The notes beneath the pieces are model-generated. The model did not search any database. It was not told the origin of the DNA and saw only the letters and a list, made by a program, of their open reading frames with translations. Of a DNA stretch of 64,000 nt, positions 53,946 through 64,000 are shown one piece after another (position 1 is the stretch's first letter; the number at the start of each line of letters is the position of its first letter). The stretch is from Alistipes sp. (GTDB lineage Bacteria; Bacteroidota; Bacteroidia; Bacteroidales; Rikenellaceae), in assembly GCA_019422485.1 (NCBI GenBank), contig JAHZDG010000003.1, forward strand, positions 1 through 64,000. The letters run 5' to 3'. Made by a program: the position numbers and the translations under genes.

Positions 53946-55175
53946 ATGGATAATCTCAATCTGATAAGCACTTTTGCCGAGTTCAAAGAGCTTAAGAATA
54001 TCGACAAGAACACCATGATCTGGTTGTTGGAAGACGTATTCCGTCACCAGTTGAACAAGACTTACGAAACGGATGAGAATTTCGACGTCATTATCAATCC
54101 CGAAAAGGGTGACCTGGAAATCTGGCGGAACCGGACCATCGTCGAAGACGGTCAGGTGGAAAATCCCAATCAGCAGATTTCGCTGAGTGATGCCCGGGCG
54201 ATCGACCCGACCTACGAAGTGGGGGAAGAGGTGGCCGACGAGATCAAACTCTCTGATTTCGGACGTCGTGCCGTATTGTCGTTGCGTCAGAACCTGGCTT
54301 CGCGCATCATGGACCTCGAAAAGGCCAACCTGTATGAAAAGTACAAGGAAAAAGTGGGCGAAATCATTACGGGGGAAGTTTATCAGGTGTGGAAAAAAGA
54401 GGTGCTGGTGCTCGACGACGAAGAAAACGAGCTGGTTCTGCCCAAGTCGGAACAGATCCCCAGCGACTTTTTCCGCAAGGGTGACAGCATCAAAGCCATC
54501 GTTTCGAAAGTGGAAATGCGGAACAACAATCCGGCCATCATCCTGTCGCGTACGGCTCCTGAATTCCTGGAACGATTGTTCGAAATGGAAGTGCCCGAAA
54601 TCTATGACGGCCTGATCACGATCAAGAAAATCGTCCGCATCCCGGGAGAACGCGCTAAAGTGGCTGTCGAATCCTACGATGACCGTATCGATCCGGTGGG
54701 CGCTTGCGTCGGAATGAAAGGTTCCCGCATCTATTCGATCGTCAAAGAGTTGCGCAACGAAAATATCGATGTGGTCAACTATACCTCCAATACCCAGTTG
54801 ATGATCCAGCGAGCTCTGAATCCCGCCAAAATATCGTCGATCCAGATCAACGAAGAGACCAAAACCGCTTCGGTTTACCTCAAACCCAACGAAGTGTCGT
54901 TGGCGATTGGGAAAGGCGGTCTGAACATCCGTCTGGCCAGTATGCTGACGGGTTACGACCTGGATGTGTACCGCGAAGTGGAAGAAGAAGATGTGGCCCT
55001 GGACGAATTCTCGGACGAAATCGACCAGTGGATCATCGACCAGTTCAAAGCCATCGGTTGCGATACGGCCAAGAGTGTGCTGGAATTGTCGACCGACGAA
55101 CTGGCTCGGCTGACCGACCTCGAAGAGGAAACGATCCAGGAAGTGGTCGGTATCCTCAAAGCCGAGTTCGAATAG
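53946..55175 (+). CDS. nusA: Transcription termination/antitermination factor NusA
   Basis: The 409-residue protein binds RNA polymerase and RNA. The N-terminal domain covers residues 1-125. An S1 domain follows at about 135-200 (GEIITGEVYQVWKKEVLVLD). Two KH domains lie at about 225-345 (GERAKVAVESYDDRIDPVGA, with CVGMKGSRI; then SLAIGKGGLNIRLAS). The acidic C-terminus is a single helix-rich stretch, so it lacks the two AR repeats of E. coli NusA, as is normal outside proteobacteria. infB follows after 129 nt; that gap has a CCGGGG/CCCCGG hairpin at 55225-55240. Confidence 0.96.
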   Translation: MDNLNLISTFAEFKELKNIDKNTMIWLLEDVFRHQLNKTYETDENFDVIINPEKGDLEIWRNRTIVEDGQVENPNQQISLSDARAIDPTYEVGEEVADEIKLSDFGRRAVLSLRQNLASRIMDLEKANLYEKYKEKVGEIITGEVYQVWKKEVLVLDDEENELVLPKSEQIPSDFFRKGDSIKAIVSKVEMRNNNPAIILSRTAPEFLERLFEMEVPEIYDGLITIKKIVRIPGERAKVAVESYDDRIDPVGACVGMKGSRIYSIVKELRNENIDVVNYTSNTQLMIQRALNPAKISSIQINEETKTASVYLKPNEVSLAIGKGGLNIRLASMLTGYDLDVYREVEEEDVALDEFSDEIDQWIIDQFKAIGCDTAKSVLELSTDELARLTDLEEETIQEVVGILKAEFE

Positions 55176-55304
55176 CCGTTGGGGCGGGGGTGCAGGATCG
55201 GTTCCGGCCCGTTACCGTCCTTCACCGGGGAGGTCCCCGGATGAAAAGCCGAAGAGAAGCAGTATAGATTTAACGAAACACCGAAACGCCGAAAAATAGA
55301 ACGT

Positions 55305-58232
55305 ATGTCAAACGAACGAAGACTAAGACTCAACCAGGTTGCCCGAGAGTTAAATGTCGGCCAAACTACCATCATCGAATTTCTGGAAAAGAAAGGAGTG
55401 AAATTGGATCACGTCCCCAATTCCATCATTGAACCGCAGGTGTATGCGCTTCTGGAAAAGGAATTTGGGGGTAATCGCGCCGAATCGGTCAATATCCGCG
55501 AACGCATCGGGCAGAAGCACGAAACCGTGTCGCTGGGCAGCCGTAAGGAAGAGGCTTCCGCTGAAGAAGAATCCGACTTCAAAAAAGAAGTGGTGGTCAA
55601 AAGCGGCGTTATCAGTGTGAAAGACGAAGTCGCTTCGCGGGGCCCGAAGATTTTGGGTAAGATCGATCTGTCGGGATCGACCTCCAAAGGGGCTTCGAAA
55701 CCCGAAACTCCTGCCAAACCGGCTCCGAAAGCCGAACCGGTGAAGCCGGCTGCAACTTCGACTGCAGCCGCTGCGGAGGCGAGTCCGGCTGCTGAATCGA
55801 AGCCGGAAGTGAAATCGGAAGTTTCGGCGAAACCGACCGTTGCTCCGGCTCCGGCAGCCTCGGCTGCTCCGGTAGCAGAACCCGCTCCGGTCGCTTCGGC
55901 GGTCAAGAGTGAACCGGAGGAAAAGACGGTGAAACCGGAAGCGCCGAAAGTAATGGTTGCTTCGGAAGTGAAGAAACCGGAGGCCAAACCGCAGGAAGAA
56001 GAAACGGCAGCACGTCCGGTGGAATCGGTTACCAGCACTTTCCTGCCGACCGAAACCGCTAAATTGGCCGGGCCTAAGGTGTTGGGTAAGATTGATGTGC
56101 AGGCGTTCGCCCGGAAAAAAGGCGAAAACAAACGGGAAAAACGCAAACGGATCACCAAAGATAAAGTCGATCTGAATCAGAAACCGGCTCAGGGTGCTTC
56201 GGCGGGTGCTGCGGGCCGTCCGGCTCAAGGCGGTGGCTCGGGTCGTCCGGGTCAGGGCGGCGCTTCGAATGCCAATCGGGCCGATCGCAAAAAGGGCGGG
56301 AAAGCTGCTCCGCGTCCGGTGGTTCGACCCGAAGTGAGCGATGAAGAAGTACAGAAACAGATTAAAGATACGTTGGCTCGCCTGACCTCCAAAGGCTCCA
56401 AGTTCAAAACGTCGAAATATCGTCGCGACAAACGGGAAGCCGTTTCGGCCCGTATGAACGAGGAGATGGAACGCGAAGAAAAGGAAAAGAGCATTCTGCG
56501 CGTGACGGAATTCGTGACGGTGAGCGAACTGGCCACGATGATGAATGTCGGAGTGACGGAGGTCATTACGGCTTGTATGAACTTGGGTCTGATGGTGTCC
56601 ATCAACCAGCGTCTCGATGCCGAAGCGTTGGTGGTGGTGGCCGAAGAGTTTGGCTTCAAGGTTGAATTCGTGACGGTCGATACCCAGGAGGCCATCGATA
56701 CTGAAGAGGACAAAGAAGAAGATCTGAAACCGCGTCCGCCCATTGTAACGGTCATGGGTCACGTCGACCACGGGAAAACCTCGTTGCTCGACTATATCCG
56801 TAAGACGAATGTGATTGCGGGTGAAGCCGGGGGGATTACCCAACATATCGGGGCTTACAGTGTTCAGGTGAACGATCGCCGCATTACGTTCCTCGATACG
56901 CCGGGGCACGAAGCTTTTACCGCCATGCGTGCCCGTGGGGCCAAGGTGACGGACGTTGCGATTATCATCGTGGCAGCCGATGACAGTGTGATGCCTCAGA
57001 CGGTGGAAGCCATCAACCACGCAGCAGCAGCAGGGGTGCCCATTGTATTTGCTATTAATAAGATCGATAAACCGGGGGCTAATCCGGATAAGATCAAAGA
57101 ACAGTTGGCGGCGATGAATTATCAGGTCGAAGACTGGGGCGGGAAATATCAGTCGCAGGAAATTTCGGCCAAAAAGGGTATTAACGTCGACAAACTGCTC
57201 GAAAAAGTGTTGTTGGAAGCTGAATTCCTCGACCTGAAAGCCAATCCCGACCGCAAGGCTCAAGGGGTGGTGATCGAATCTACCTTGGATAAGGGTCGTG
57301 GTTATGTTGCTACGGTGTTGGTTCAGAACGGGACTTTGCGTGTGGGCGACGTTATGCTTTCGGGAACCTATTCGGGCCGTGTCAAAGCCATGTTCAATGA
57401 ACGTGGAACCCGTATTCAGGTGGCACCTCCTTCGACCCCGGTTCTGGTGTTGGGGCTGAACGGTGCACCGCAGGCCGGGGATACGTTTAATGTCATGGAT
57501 GACGAACGTTCGGCACGCGATATCGCCAACAAACGCGAACAGCTGCAGCGTATGCAGGGTCTGCGTACCCAGAAACATATTACGCTGGATGAAATCGGTC
57601 GTCGTATTGCGATCGGTAACTTCAAGGAACTGAACATCATCGTGAAAGGGGACGTGGACGGTTCGATCGAAGCCTTGTCCGACTCCTTGATCAAACTCTC
57701 GAAAGAAGAGGTTCAGGTGAATGTGATTCACAAGGCCGTGGGTCCGATCTCCGAATCGGATGTGCTGTTGGCTGCAGCCTCCAATGCGGTGATCGTCGGC
57801 TTCCAGGTTCGTCCTTCGGCTGCGGCTCGTAAGTTGGCCGAAAAAGAAGAGATCGAAATTCGTCTCTACTCGATCATCTACGATGCCATCAACGATATCA
57901 AAGATGCGATCGAAGGGATGTTGGCTCCGGTGATGAAGGAAGAGATCGTATGCTCGGTGGAAGTGATGGAAACCTTCAAGATCTCCAAGGTCGGTACCGT
58001 AGCCGGATGTTTGGTTCGCGAAGGAAAGGTGACCCGCAATACGTTGGTTCGGGTGATCCGCGACGGGATTGTGGTGTATACCGGCAAGTTGGGTTCACTC
58101 AAACGCTTCAAGGACGATGTCAAAGAGGTGGTTTCGGGTATGGAATGCGGCTTGAACATCGAAAACTACAACGACATCAAAGTCGGCGATATTATCGAAG
58201 GGTACGAACAGGTCGAAGTGAAACGCAAATAA
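55305..58232 (+). CDS. infB: Translation initiation factor IF-2
   Basis: The 975-residue GTPase delivers initiator tRNA to the 30S subunit. The N-terminus ([20 protein letters not shown]) is the IF2N fold. About 60-340 is a low-complexity Ala/Pro/Lys/Glu linker that includes two copies of a G-P-K-x-L-G-K-I-D motif (near 110 and 256), as in other Bacteroidetes. The G domain starts at about 480: GHVDHGKT (G1), DTPGHEAF (G3), NKID (G4). Beta-barrel domains follow to the end. A strong terminator closes the operon. Confidence 0.97.
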   Translation: MSNERRLRLNQVARELNVGQTTIIEFLEKKGVKLDHVPNSIIEPQVYALLEKEFGGNRAESVNIRERIGQKHETVSLGSRKEEASAEEESDFKKEVVVKSGVISVKDEVASRGPKILGKIDLSGSTSKGASKPETPAKPAPKAEPVKPAATSTAAAAEASPAAESKPEVKSEVSAKPTVAPAPAASAAPVAEPAPVASAVKSEPEEKTVKPEAPKVMVASEVKKPEAKPQEEETAARPVESVTSTFLPTETAKLAGPKVLGKIDVQAFARKKGENKREKRKRITKDKVDLNQKPAQGASAGAAGRPAQGGGSGRPGQGGASNANRADRKKGGKAAPRPVVRPEVSDEEVQKQIKDTLARLTSKGSKFKTSKYRRDKREAVSARMNEEMEREEKEKSILRVTEFVTVSELATMMNVGVTEVITACMNLGLMVSINQRLDAEALVVVAEEFGFKVEFVTVDTQEAIDTEEDKEEDLKPRPPIVTVMGHVDHGKTSLLDYIRKTNVIAGEAGGITQHIGAYSVQVNDRRITFLDTPGHEAFTAMRARGAKVTDVAIIIVAADDSVMPQTVEAINHAAAAGVPIVFAINKIDKPGANPDKIKEQLAAMNYQVEDWGGKYQSQEISAKKGINVDKLLEKVLLEAEFLDLKANPDRKAQGVVIESTLDKGRGYVATVLVQNGTLRVGDVMLSGTYSGRVKAMFNERGTRIQVAPPSTPVLVLGLNGAPQAGDTFNVMDDERSARDIANKREQLQRMQGLRTQKHITLDEIGRRIAIGNFKELNIIVKGDVDGSIEALSDSLIKLSKEEVQVNVIHKAVGPISESDVLLAAASNAVIVGFQVRPSAAARKLAEKEEIEIRLYSIIYDAINDIKDAIEGMLAPVMKEEIVCSVEVMETFKISKVGTVAGCLVREGKVTRNTLVRVIRDGIVVYTGKLGSLKRFKDDVKEVVSGMECGLNIENYNDIKVGDIIEGYEQVEVKRK

Positions 58233-58252
58233 GCCGGCCGTACTCGCCATAT

Positions 58253-58288
58253 AAAAAGGAAGCCTCCCCAACGGGAGGCTTCCTTTTT
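58253..58288 (+). terminator. Terminator after infB (possibly bidirectional)
   Basis: GGAAGCCTCCC (58258-58268) pairs with GGGAGGCTTCC (58273-58283), with five A before and five T after. The A/T symmetry would also work for the minus strand. Confidence 0.9.
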
Positions 58289-58471
58289 ATGGTTGAATGA
58301 ATTGTCGTGCAAGAGGAACGAAAATCGAATATCCAGTTTTGATCTTTCGGTGAGAGTGCGGAAGACTCGAACAGAGATGCCGAATGGAATTCCTGCGTTC
58401 GGCAGTCGGCTTCGGGCTCTGTGCTCTTGACTTTTCTGCTATGACAGTCCTTGAGCAGGAGTCGGTGGCCG
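58289..58471. other. Convergent spacer infB / tsaD
   Basis: About 180 nt without a recognisable gene or structure beyond the terminator to the left. Confidence 0.35.
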
Positions 58472-59521
58472 TTACTCTTTGATGCAGGAGTCGGCGGCCG
58501 TCATTTGACTGGCGCGGGCTACGGGAACAATATCCATTGGGGCGAACTCTTCGCGCAGGTATTTGAAATAACCCGTAATGCCGATCATGGCTGCATTGTC
58601 GGTTGTGAATTTAAATTCGGGCAGGTAGGTATTCCAGCCCCGTTTGCGACCCTCTTGCTGAATGGCATTGCGCAACCCGGAGTTGGCCGACACCCCGCCC
58701 GCAATGGCGATTTCGTGAATGTCGTATTGTTTGGCCGCCTTGACGAGCTTGTTCAACAGAATCTCGATGATCGTATGTTGCAGAGAAGCGCACAGGTCAG
58801 CGGTATTTTCTTCGATGAAGTGGGGGTTCTCCTGCATGTGGTCACGCAGAAAATAGAGGAACGAGGTTTTTAACCCGCTGAAACTGTAATCGAGCCCGTC
58901 GACCGAAGGTTTGGCGAATTTGAAACGTTTGGGATCGCCCTCTTTGGCGTAGCGGTCGATGACCGGACCGCCGGGATAGGGCAGCCCCATCACCTTGGCG
59001 CATTTGTCGAATGCTTCGCCGGCCGCATCGTCGATGGTGGTGCCGACGATCTCCATGTGTTCGTAATCATCGACCCGGACGATTTGGGAGTGTCCGCCCG
59101 AAACCAACAGACACAAAAACGGGAAGGCCGGATGGGGCAACGTGCGGTCGGGCAGGTCGATAAAGTGCGAGAGGATATGTCCCTGCAGGTGGTTGATCTC
59201 CATCATCGGGACATCCAGGGCGAGAGCCAGCCCCTTGGCAAACGAGGTGCCGACCAACAACGATCCCAACAGCCCGGGACCTCGTGTAAAGGCGATGCCG
59301 TCGATCTGTGAACGTTCGACCCCGGCTTCGCGCAGCGCGGTGTCGACAACCGGGATGATGTTTTGTTGGTGGGCCCGTGACGCCAGTTCGGGGATCACCC
59401 CTCCGTATTTGCGGTGAACTTCCTGTGAGGCAATGACGTTCGAGAGCAACACCCCGTTCCGGATAACGGCGGCCGAAGTGTCGTCGCAGGAGGATTCGAT
59501 GCCCAGGATCGTAATATCCAT
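58472..59521 (-). CDS. tsaD: tRNA N6-threonylcarbamoyladenosine synthase, TsaD subunit
   Basis: The 349-residue protein transfers threonylcarbamoyl to A37 of ANN-decoding tRNAs with TsaB/TsaE. It shows the ASKHA fold: ILGIESSCDDTSAAVI, the metal His pair in ASRAHQQNIIP (H-x3-N variant; family H-x3-H region), NHLQGHILSHF, and LVSGGHSQIV. GTTIDDAAGEAFDKCAKVMG and GGVSANSGLRN bind nucleotide. The length is normal and it is divergent from tamB, an arrangement also seen in Bacteroides. tsaB and tsaE are not in the window. Confidence 0.95.
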   Translation of the reverse strand: MDITILGIESSCDDTSAAVIRNGVLLSNVIASQEVHRKYGGVIPELASRAHQQNIIPVVDTALREAGVERSQIDGIAFTRGPGLLGSLLVGTSFAKGLALALDVPMMEINHLQGHILSHFIDLPDRTLPHPAFPFLCLLVSGGHSQIVRVDDYEHMEIVGTTIDDAAGEAFDKCAKVMGLPYPGGPVIDRYAKEGDPKRFKFAKPSVDGLDYSFSGLKTSFLYFLRDHMQENPHFIEENTADLCASLQHTIIEILLNKLVKAAKQYDIHEIAIAGGVSANSGLRNAIQQEGRKRGWNTYLPEFKFTTDNAAMIGITGYFKYLREEFAPMDIVPVARASQMTAADSCIKE

Positions 59522-59588
59522 ATCGTGTTTTCTTAATTGACTAAAATTTGCTAAACTTGTAGGTTCGTAGGTCGGCTACTGAGTTCGT

Positions 59589-62500
59589 ATGGGCAAAGTT
59601 ATAAAAATAATATTATCCTTCCTATCGGCGCTCATTCTGGCGGCGATTCTTTTGCCCGTATCGTTGTCTTTGCTGCTCAATTTGTCGGTCGTACAGAACT
59701 ATGTGGGGCAGCGGGCGGCGGACTGGCTCGGGCAGAAACTGGAAACCCGGGTGACGCTCGACCGTTTGCAGTTGAAACTCTTCAACCGGGTTTCGATTTC
59801 GGGACTTTATCTGGAAGATTATCATCAGGATACGCTTTTTTATGCCAATCGGGTGACGGTGCCGATCCGACACATCGATTTTGTGACTGGTCGGATAGCG
59901 TTGGGAGAGGTGGAGTTGGATCATCCGAAATTCTACCTGATGCAGGACAGCACCGGAACAACCAACCTCAAACAGATTCTCCAAAAAGTCAAACGCAAAA
60001 AACCGAAAGAAAAAAAGCGCCCGTTCCGTCTGGTCGCCAGTGGTCTGGCCATTCATGAGATGGCTTTCAAGCACCGGAAACGGGATCTGATCGACCGCCA
60101 TGGAGCGGTGAATTTCACCGATCTGGAGGTGCAGGATTTTAACCTGCGGGTGCACCATGTGTCGGTCATTAACGACAGTGTGCATCTGGATATCGATTCC
60201 TTGCGGTTGAGGGAAAAGAGCGGTTTGGTTATTCGGAATCTTTCAACGGGGCATTTCGCGATTTCGGGAACGAGAATGCATTTCGATCGCTTGTCGTTGG
60301 ATACCCCCGATTCGCAGGTGGAAATGCCCTATTTCGAAATGGAATACGGACCCCGTTGGCAAGCCCTGAAAAATTTTGTGCAGGAGGTGAACCTCAAGGG
60401 AGAGATCGTTCATTCGAAAGTTAGCTTCCGGACCATCGCCTATTTTGCGCCTTCGCTCAAACGTTGGGAAACGGAGTTCGAAGAGGTCAGCGGACATGTG
60501 GAGGGGACGGTGGCCGATATGACTGGTGAACTAAGTCGGGTCCGTACCCGAGATACCGAGATTGCGGTCAATTTCGGTCTGCATGGCATTCCGGATATTC
60601 CCCGGACGCGGTTTGTGTTTGATATCGCTTCTTTGAAAACCTCCGAATCCGATGTCGCTTTCCTCTTGAAAGACATTGCCGGTCGGCAGCTCGATCCCTC
60701 GACCTCCCGTCTGATCAGCCGGCTGGGAACGATCTCCGTGAAGGGGCATTTCGATGGGTTGTTGAATCGATTCAAGGCCGATGCGGTGGTGCAGGGGGAT
60801 CCGGGTCAGGTACAGATGCAGGCTGCGATTCATCCGCAAGGCAATCGCTCAACGGCTTTCTCGGGGCATGTGGAGACGGTGCAGTTCGATGTGGGTGCCT
60901 GGCTGGGGATTGCCGACCTGGGTCGTTTGAGCCTGAATACCGATCTGAATGGCGGATTCGGTCGTCGTATGCTGAATGTCAGTACGGATACTCAGGTTGA
61001 TGATCTGGAATTCCGCGGATATACCTACCGGAATATTCGTGTGGGCGGGCAGATCGATAACCGAAAGTTCCTTGGGGATATCTCTTCGGAGGATTCGAAC
61101 CTGATGTTTGATTTCTCCGGATTGCTTGATTTTAATGATTCGATTCCGAATTACGATTTCAGTTTGCAGTTGCACCATGCCAACCTGAATGCATTGGGCG
61201 TCAATCGCCGGGATTCGGTTTCCGAGTTGAGGACCGCATTGGTGGCCCGGGCTTCGGGAACCAACCTCGATGACATCAACGGCGAGGCGACCATCAATAA
61301 CCTGACCTATGTCAATCATCTGGATACGGTGCGTACCGGGACGATCCGTTTCCGGGCGGAAAATAATCCGCAGCACAAACTGCTGACCATGCATTCGGAT
61401 TTTGCCGATGCCGAATTCCGCGGCAAACTCAGTTATGGACACATGTTTTCTTATTTTCAGAATACGTTGCGCTCCTATTTGCCGTCGTTGTCCCGTCCCG
61501 AGGGCATTGTAGCGGACGAGGTCTTGAGTGGAGAGGATCTGGCTGCTACCGGTCCTGATGCTCCGTCGGTTCCGAAGAGCGTTTCGGCGGCTTCGCCGTC
61601 GGGGGTGGTCGCAACGGGGACGAACAGTTTGGACGACTATTATGTCATTCGTCTGGATGTGAAGGAGGCCAATAACGTGGCCGGGATCTTTGTTCCGGGG
61701 CTGAGACTGGCTCAGGGAACCAAACTCTCTTTCCTGTTCAACCCGCAAAGCGATGTCTTCAACCTGAGTCTGACCTCGGATTTTATCGAACGAAACAACT
61801 TTTTTGTCTCCAAACTCTCGCTCAACAGCCGCAATCAGGCCGATTCGATCTCGTTGTTCCTGCAGTCGGAGGATATTTTTGCCGGGGGCGTCTATATGCC
61901 CAACTTTTCGGTCGTGGGCGGGATTAAGGAAAATACCATTAACCTGGCGTCGCGTTTCAATAACCCCGACAACGGGATGTATGCCATGTTGAGTACGACC
62001 TCGCGCTTGTCGACCGGTCCGGGCGGGATTCCTCGGTTGAGTATTCATTTCTTCCCTTCGACAATTGTCTCCGGGGGACAAACCTGGCGGGTCTATGCCC
62101 AGGAAATCCAGTACGATTCGACACAGGTGAAAATCGATCGTTTCAGCATCGACAGCGGCGATCAGCATCTGTTGCTCGATGGAGTGGCCTCCCGGAGTGT
62201 GACCGATACCGTGCGCCTGCGGATGAATCGTTTCGATCTGTCGGCCCTGTCGCAGTTGACGGCCCGGATGGGGTATCGGATCGAGGGGATGACCAACGGT
62301 CGGGCCGAGATGGTGTCGGCTCTGCAGAACGGATCTCTTTCGGCCGATGTGAGATTCGATTCGGTGAAAATCAACGAGGTGGAGGTGCCGCCACTGTTGT
62401 TTACCAGCAACTGGGACTTCCAGCAGCAGCGAGCCCGTTTTTCGTTGAATCATCGTCTGAAACAGGATACGCTGATGTATGGCTATTTCCGTCCGACGGA

Positions 62501-64000
62501 TAAGCGTTACCTGATTCGGGTCAATCTGGACAGCGTCGATTTGTCGTTGCTCGATCCGGTGTTGTCGGGAGTGATTTGCGACACGAAAGGGGGGGCCCGC
62601 ACCGATCTGCAGTTGACCAACCCCGACCACAAGATGCGGATCGACGGGACGATTCAGGTCGATTCTCTGGCGACGAAAGTGGACTTTACGCGGGTTCCGT
62701 ACTCGGTGGCTCCGACGCAGATAGCCGTGAATAACAACGTGATGCAACTCTCGCAGGCAACGCTGTACGATCGGGAGGGGCATACGGGAAAACTGGACTT
62801 GACCTTCGACTTCAGCCATTTCGCCAACCTGAAATACCAGGTTCGGGTGGCACCCGACAACATGCAGGTGTTGGGGACGACCATGCAGGATAATGACCTG
62901 TTCTACGGCAAGGTGTATGCTTCGGGGGTGGCGATGATTCAGGGCAGCAAGAATCAGGTGACGATGGATATTCAGGCCGCTACGGCCGGGAACTCGCATT
63001 TCTATATGCCGCTCAGTAGCGGAAGTACGATCTCGCGGGCCGATTTTGTGGTCTTTAGAAATCAGGGTCGGGTTCAGGAGGCGGATACGGTGCAGATCAG
63101 CCGGCGGAAACAGTTGCTGTTGGAACAACAGCGGCGGGCGACGCGACGATCGGCCTCGTCGACCCGGATGAATATTCGGATGGGGCTCGACGTGCTGCCG
63201 AATACGGAGGTGCAGTTGGTGATCGACCCGGCGACGGGCGATGTGCTGAAAGGTCGGGGTAACGGACATCTGACCTTGGGGGTCAATCCTTCCAACGATG
63301 AGTTTACGATCAACGGCGACTATAATATCACCGAAGGAAATATGCGCTTCTCGTTGCAGAACCTGGTGGCCCGGACCTTTACCTTGCAGCGGGGGAGTGT
63401 GATTCAGTTTACGGGGGATCCGTTGGATGCGCTGCTCGATGTGACGGCCAAATATAGTCTGAAAGCCTCGTTGGCCCCGTTGCAGGTAGCCTCGTCGAGT
63501 TCCGATGCCATGCGGGGCTCTGTGCCGGTCGACTGTCTGATCCACATGACGGGGCGTCTGACCGATCCGGAGTTGACGTTCGATGTGCAGGTGCCCAACG
63601 CTTCGGTCGAAACACAGAGTCTGGTCGCTTATGCGCTCAACTCTCAGGAGGCGATGGCGACTCAGTTCCTGTGGCTGCTGGCGACCAAGAGCTTCAATTC
63701 CGACAACGACCCGAAGATCGGGACCCGAAATGCAGCCGGTGGCGGGGTCGATTTCCTGACCAATCAGCTCAGTTCGCTGCTGACGACCGAACGTTTCAGT
63801 TTTGTGCCCAAGTATACGCCGGGGAACGATTATTATGCCGATGAGGTCGGGGGATCCATTTACGGCGAATTGATCAAAGACCGCCTGATCTTTGAGGCGG
63901 ATATGAGTTACAGCACCGACAAAAGGGCCAATAACCTGACCAATACCTCCTGGACCGGGGATGCGACTCTGAGTCTGTTACTCGATCCGGTGGGTAATTT
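59589..64000 (+). CDS. tamB: TamB-type translocation/assembly protein, N-terminal part (runs off right edge)
   Basis: The frame from the ATG at 59589 stays open to the window end, giving 1470 residues. An N-terminal helix (IKIILSFLSALILAAILLPV) anchors it in the inner membrane. Then come long beta-rich repeats (for example LETRVTLDRLQLKLFNRVSI, SGLYLEDY) of the AsmA/TamB groove fold, which is believed to carry phospholipids or outer-membrane proteins across the periplasm. Near the right end begins the conserved DUF490 region: NGDYNITEGNMRFSLQNLVA, FTGDPLDALLDVTAKYSLKA, DPELTFDVQVPN, and SLVAYALNSQEAMATQF. Bacteroidetes TamB is about 1450-1700 residues, so probably no more than the last strands are missing. 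Long open frames on the opposite strand are shadows. Confidence 0.88.
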   Translation, partial: MGKVIKIILSFLSALILAAILLPVSLSLLLNLSVVQNYVGQRAADWLGQKLETRVTLDRLQLKLFNRVSISGLYLEDYHQDTLFYANRVTVPIRHIDFVTGRIALGEVELDHPKFYLMQDSTGTTNLKQILQKVKRKKPKEKKRPFRLVASGLAIHEMAFKHRKRDLIDRHGAVNFTDLEVQDFNLRVHHVSVINDSVHLDIDSLRLREKSGLVIRNLSTGHFAISGTRMHFDRLSLDTPDSQVEMPYFEMEYGPRWQALKNFVQEVNLKGEIVHSKVSFRTIAYFAPSLKRWETEFEEVSGHVEGTVADMTGELSRVRTRDTEIAVNFGLHGIPDIPRTRFVFDIASLKTSESDVAFLLKDIAGRQLDPSTSRLISRLGTISVKGHFDGLLNRFKADAVVQGDPGQVQMQAAIHPQGNRSTAFSGHVETVQFDVGAWLGIADLGRLSLNTDLNGGFGRRMLNVSTDTQVDDLEFRGYTYRNIRVGGQIDNRKFLGDISSEDSNLMFDFSGLLDFNDSIPNYDFSLQLHHANLNALGVNRRDSVSELRTALVARASGTNLDDINGEATINNLTYVNHLDTVRTGTIRFRAENNPQHKLLTMHSDFADAEFRGKLSYGHMFSYFQNTLRSYLPSLSRPEGIVADEVLSGEDLAATGPDAPSVPKSVSAASPSGVVATGTNSLDDYYVIRLDVKEANNVAGIFVPGLRLAQGTKLSFLFNPQSDVFNLSLTSDFIERNNFFVSKLSLNSRNQADSISLFLQSEDIFAGGVYMPNFSVVGGIKENTINLASRFNNPDNGMYAMLSTTSRLSTGPGGIPRLSIHFFPSTIVSGGQTWRVYAQEIQYDSTQVKIDRFSIDSGDQHLLLDGVASRSVTDTVRLRMNRFDLSALSQLTARMGYRIEGMTNGRAEMVSALQNGSLSADVRFDSVKINEVEVPPLLFTSNWDFQQQRARFSLNHRLKQDTLMYGYFRPTDKRYLIRVNLDSVDLSLLDPVLSGVICDTKGGARTDLQLTNPDHKMRIDGTIQVDSLATKVDFTRVPYSVAPTQIAVNNNVMQLSQATLYDREGHTGKLDLTFDFSHFANLKYQVRVAPDNMQVLGTTMQDNDLFYGKVYASGVAMIQGSKNQVTMDIQAATAGNSHFYMPLSSGSTISRADFVVFRNQGRVQEADTVQISRRKQLLLEQQRRATRRSASSTRMNIRMGLDVLPNTEVQLVIDPATGDVLKGRGNGHLTLGVNPSNDEFTINGDYNITEGNMRFSLQNLVARTFTLQRGSVIQFTGDPLDALLDVTAKYSLKASLAPLQVASSSSDAMRGSVPVDCLIHMTGRLTDPELTFDVQVPNASVETQSLVAYALNSQEAMATQFLWLLATKSFNSDNDPKIGTRNAAGGGVDFLTNQLSSLLTTERFSFVPKYTPGNDYYADEVGGSIYGELIKDRLIFEADMSYSTDKRANNLTNTSWTGDATLSLLLDPVGN

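Noticed and set aside
55225..55240. CCGGGG/CCCCGG hairpin between nusA and infB as a terminator
   Set aside because: No T-run follows and nusA-infB are normally one operon; left as a note in the nusA entry.
55350..57731. 793-codon minus-strand frame opposite infB
   Set aside because: Phe/His/Arg-rich shadow of the IF-2 frame; no family resemblance, promoter or start context.
60849..63545. 898-codon open frame on the minus strand inside tamB
   Set aside because: It is rich in His, Arg, Gln and Ile as expected for the antisense of a biased coding frame, has no recognisable domain, and the plus frame is a clear TamB.
1..64000. CRISPR arrays, tRNA/rRNA genes, insertion sequences or phage genes
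   Set aside because: I scanned the spacers for regularly spaced repeats, cloverleaf patterns, transposase-like frames and terminal repeats and found none I could support.

Overview
This window is core chromosome of a member of the Bacteroidetes, most likely order Bacteroidales. The evidence is the LpxC-FabZ fusion, a GldE-type CBS transporter, a mitochondrial-type aconitase, MraY with a long periplasmic insert, and promoters of the TTG...TAnnTTTG type (at least a dozen -7 boxes are visible) with few Shine-Dalgarno sites. The GC content, a little above half by eye, would suit a Rikenellaceae/Alistipes-like lineage, but that placement is a guess. I see no tRNA, rRNA, CRISPR array, insertion sequence, phage or integrase.

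Layout. 1-2 kb: the 5' part of corA and a futalosine-pathway gene mqnA, both on the minus strand. 1.8-6.3 kb: a damaged rpsO, then pnp, then a strongly codon-biased lipoprotein. 6.6-15 kb: nth, an S41 protease lipoprotein, a flavodoxin-ferredoxin, an NrnA-type DHH phosphoesterase, a PH-domain membrane protein and aconitase. 15-23 kb, minus strand: rubredoxin, purB, a GH78 rhamnosidase, a flippase and argS, with dusB divergent from argS. 24-44 kb: the division and cell-wall cluster ftsL-ftsI-murE-mraY-murD-ftsW-murG-murC-ftsQ-ftsA-ftsZ. 44-49 kb: gldE, an M28 peptidase, fabI (minus) and a small outer-membrane barrel. 49-53 kb: a TonB-like protein (minus), lpxC-fabZ, lpxA and a small secreted protein. 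53-58 kb: rimP-nusA-infB. 58-64 kb: tsaD (minus) and the start of a divergent tamB that runs off the right edge.

The genes are mostly housekeeping: peptidoglycan precursor synthesis and septation, lipid A and fatty acid synthesis, translation initiation and RNA turnover. No obvious defence or mobile system is present. The departures from the ordinary are: (1) rpsO carries what looks like a 40-nt internal deletion that shifts the frame, plus an Arg-to-Pro change; (2) the division cluster starts without mraZ/rsmH next to ftsL and carries two insertions, a three-gene block between ftsI and murE that includes a membrane-anchored PHP-domain protein, and a secreted beta-propeller gene wedged between murE and mraY with 4-12 nt gaps; (3) the flippase reading frame continues 25 codons upstream of its first usable start without an ATG, GTG or TTG; (4) argS and dusB have back-to-back -7 boxes two bases apart; (5) the aconitase leader has a perfect inverted repeat just after the -7 box. 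Large antisense open frames opposite pnp, infB, mraY/murD and tamB are compositional shadows.
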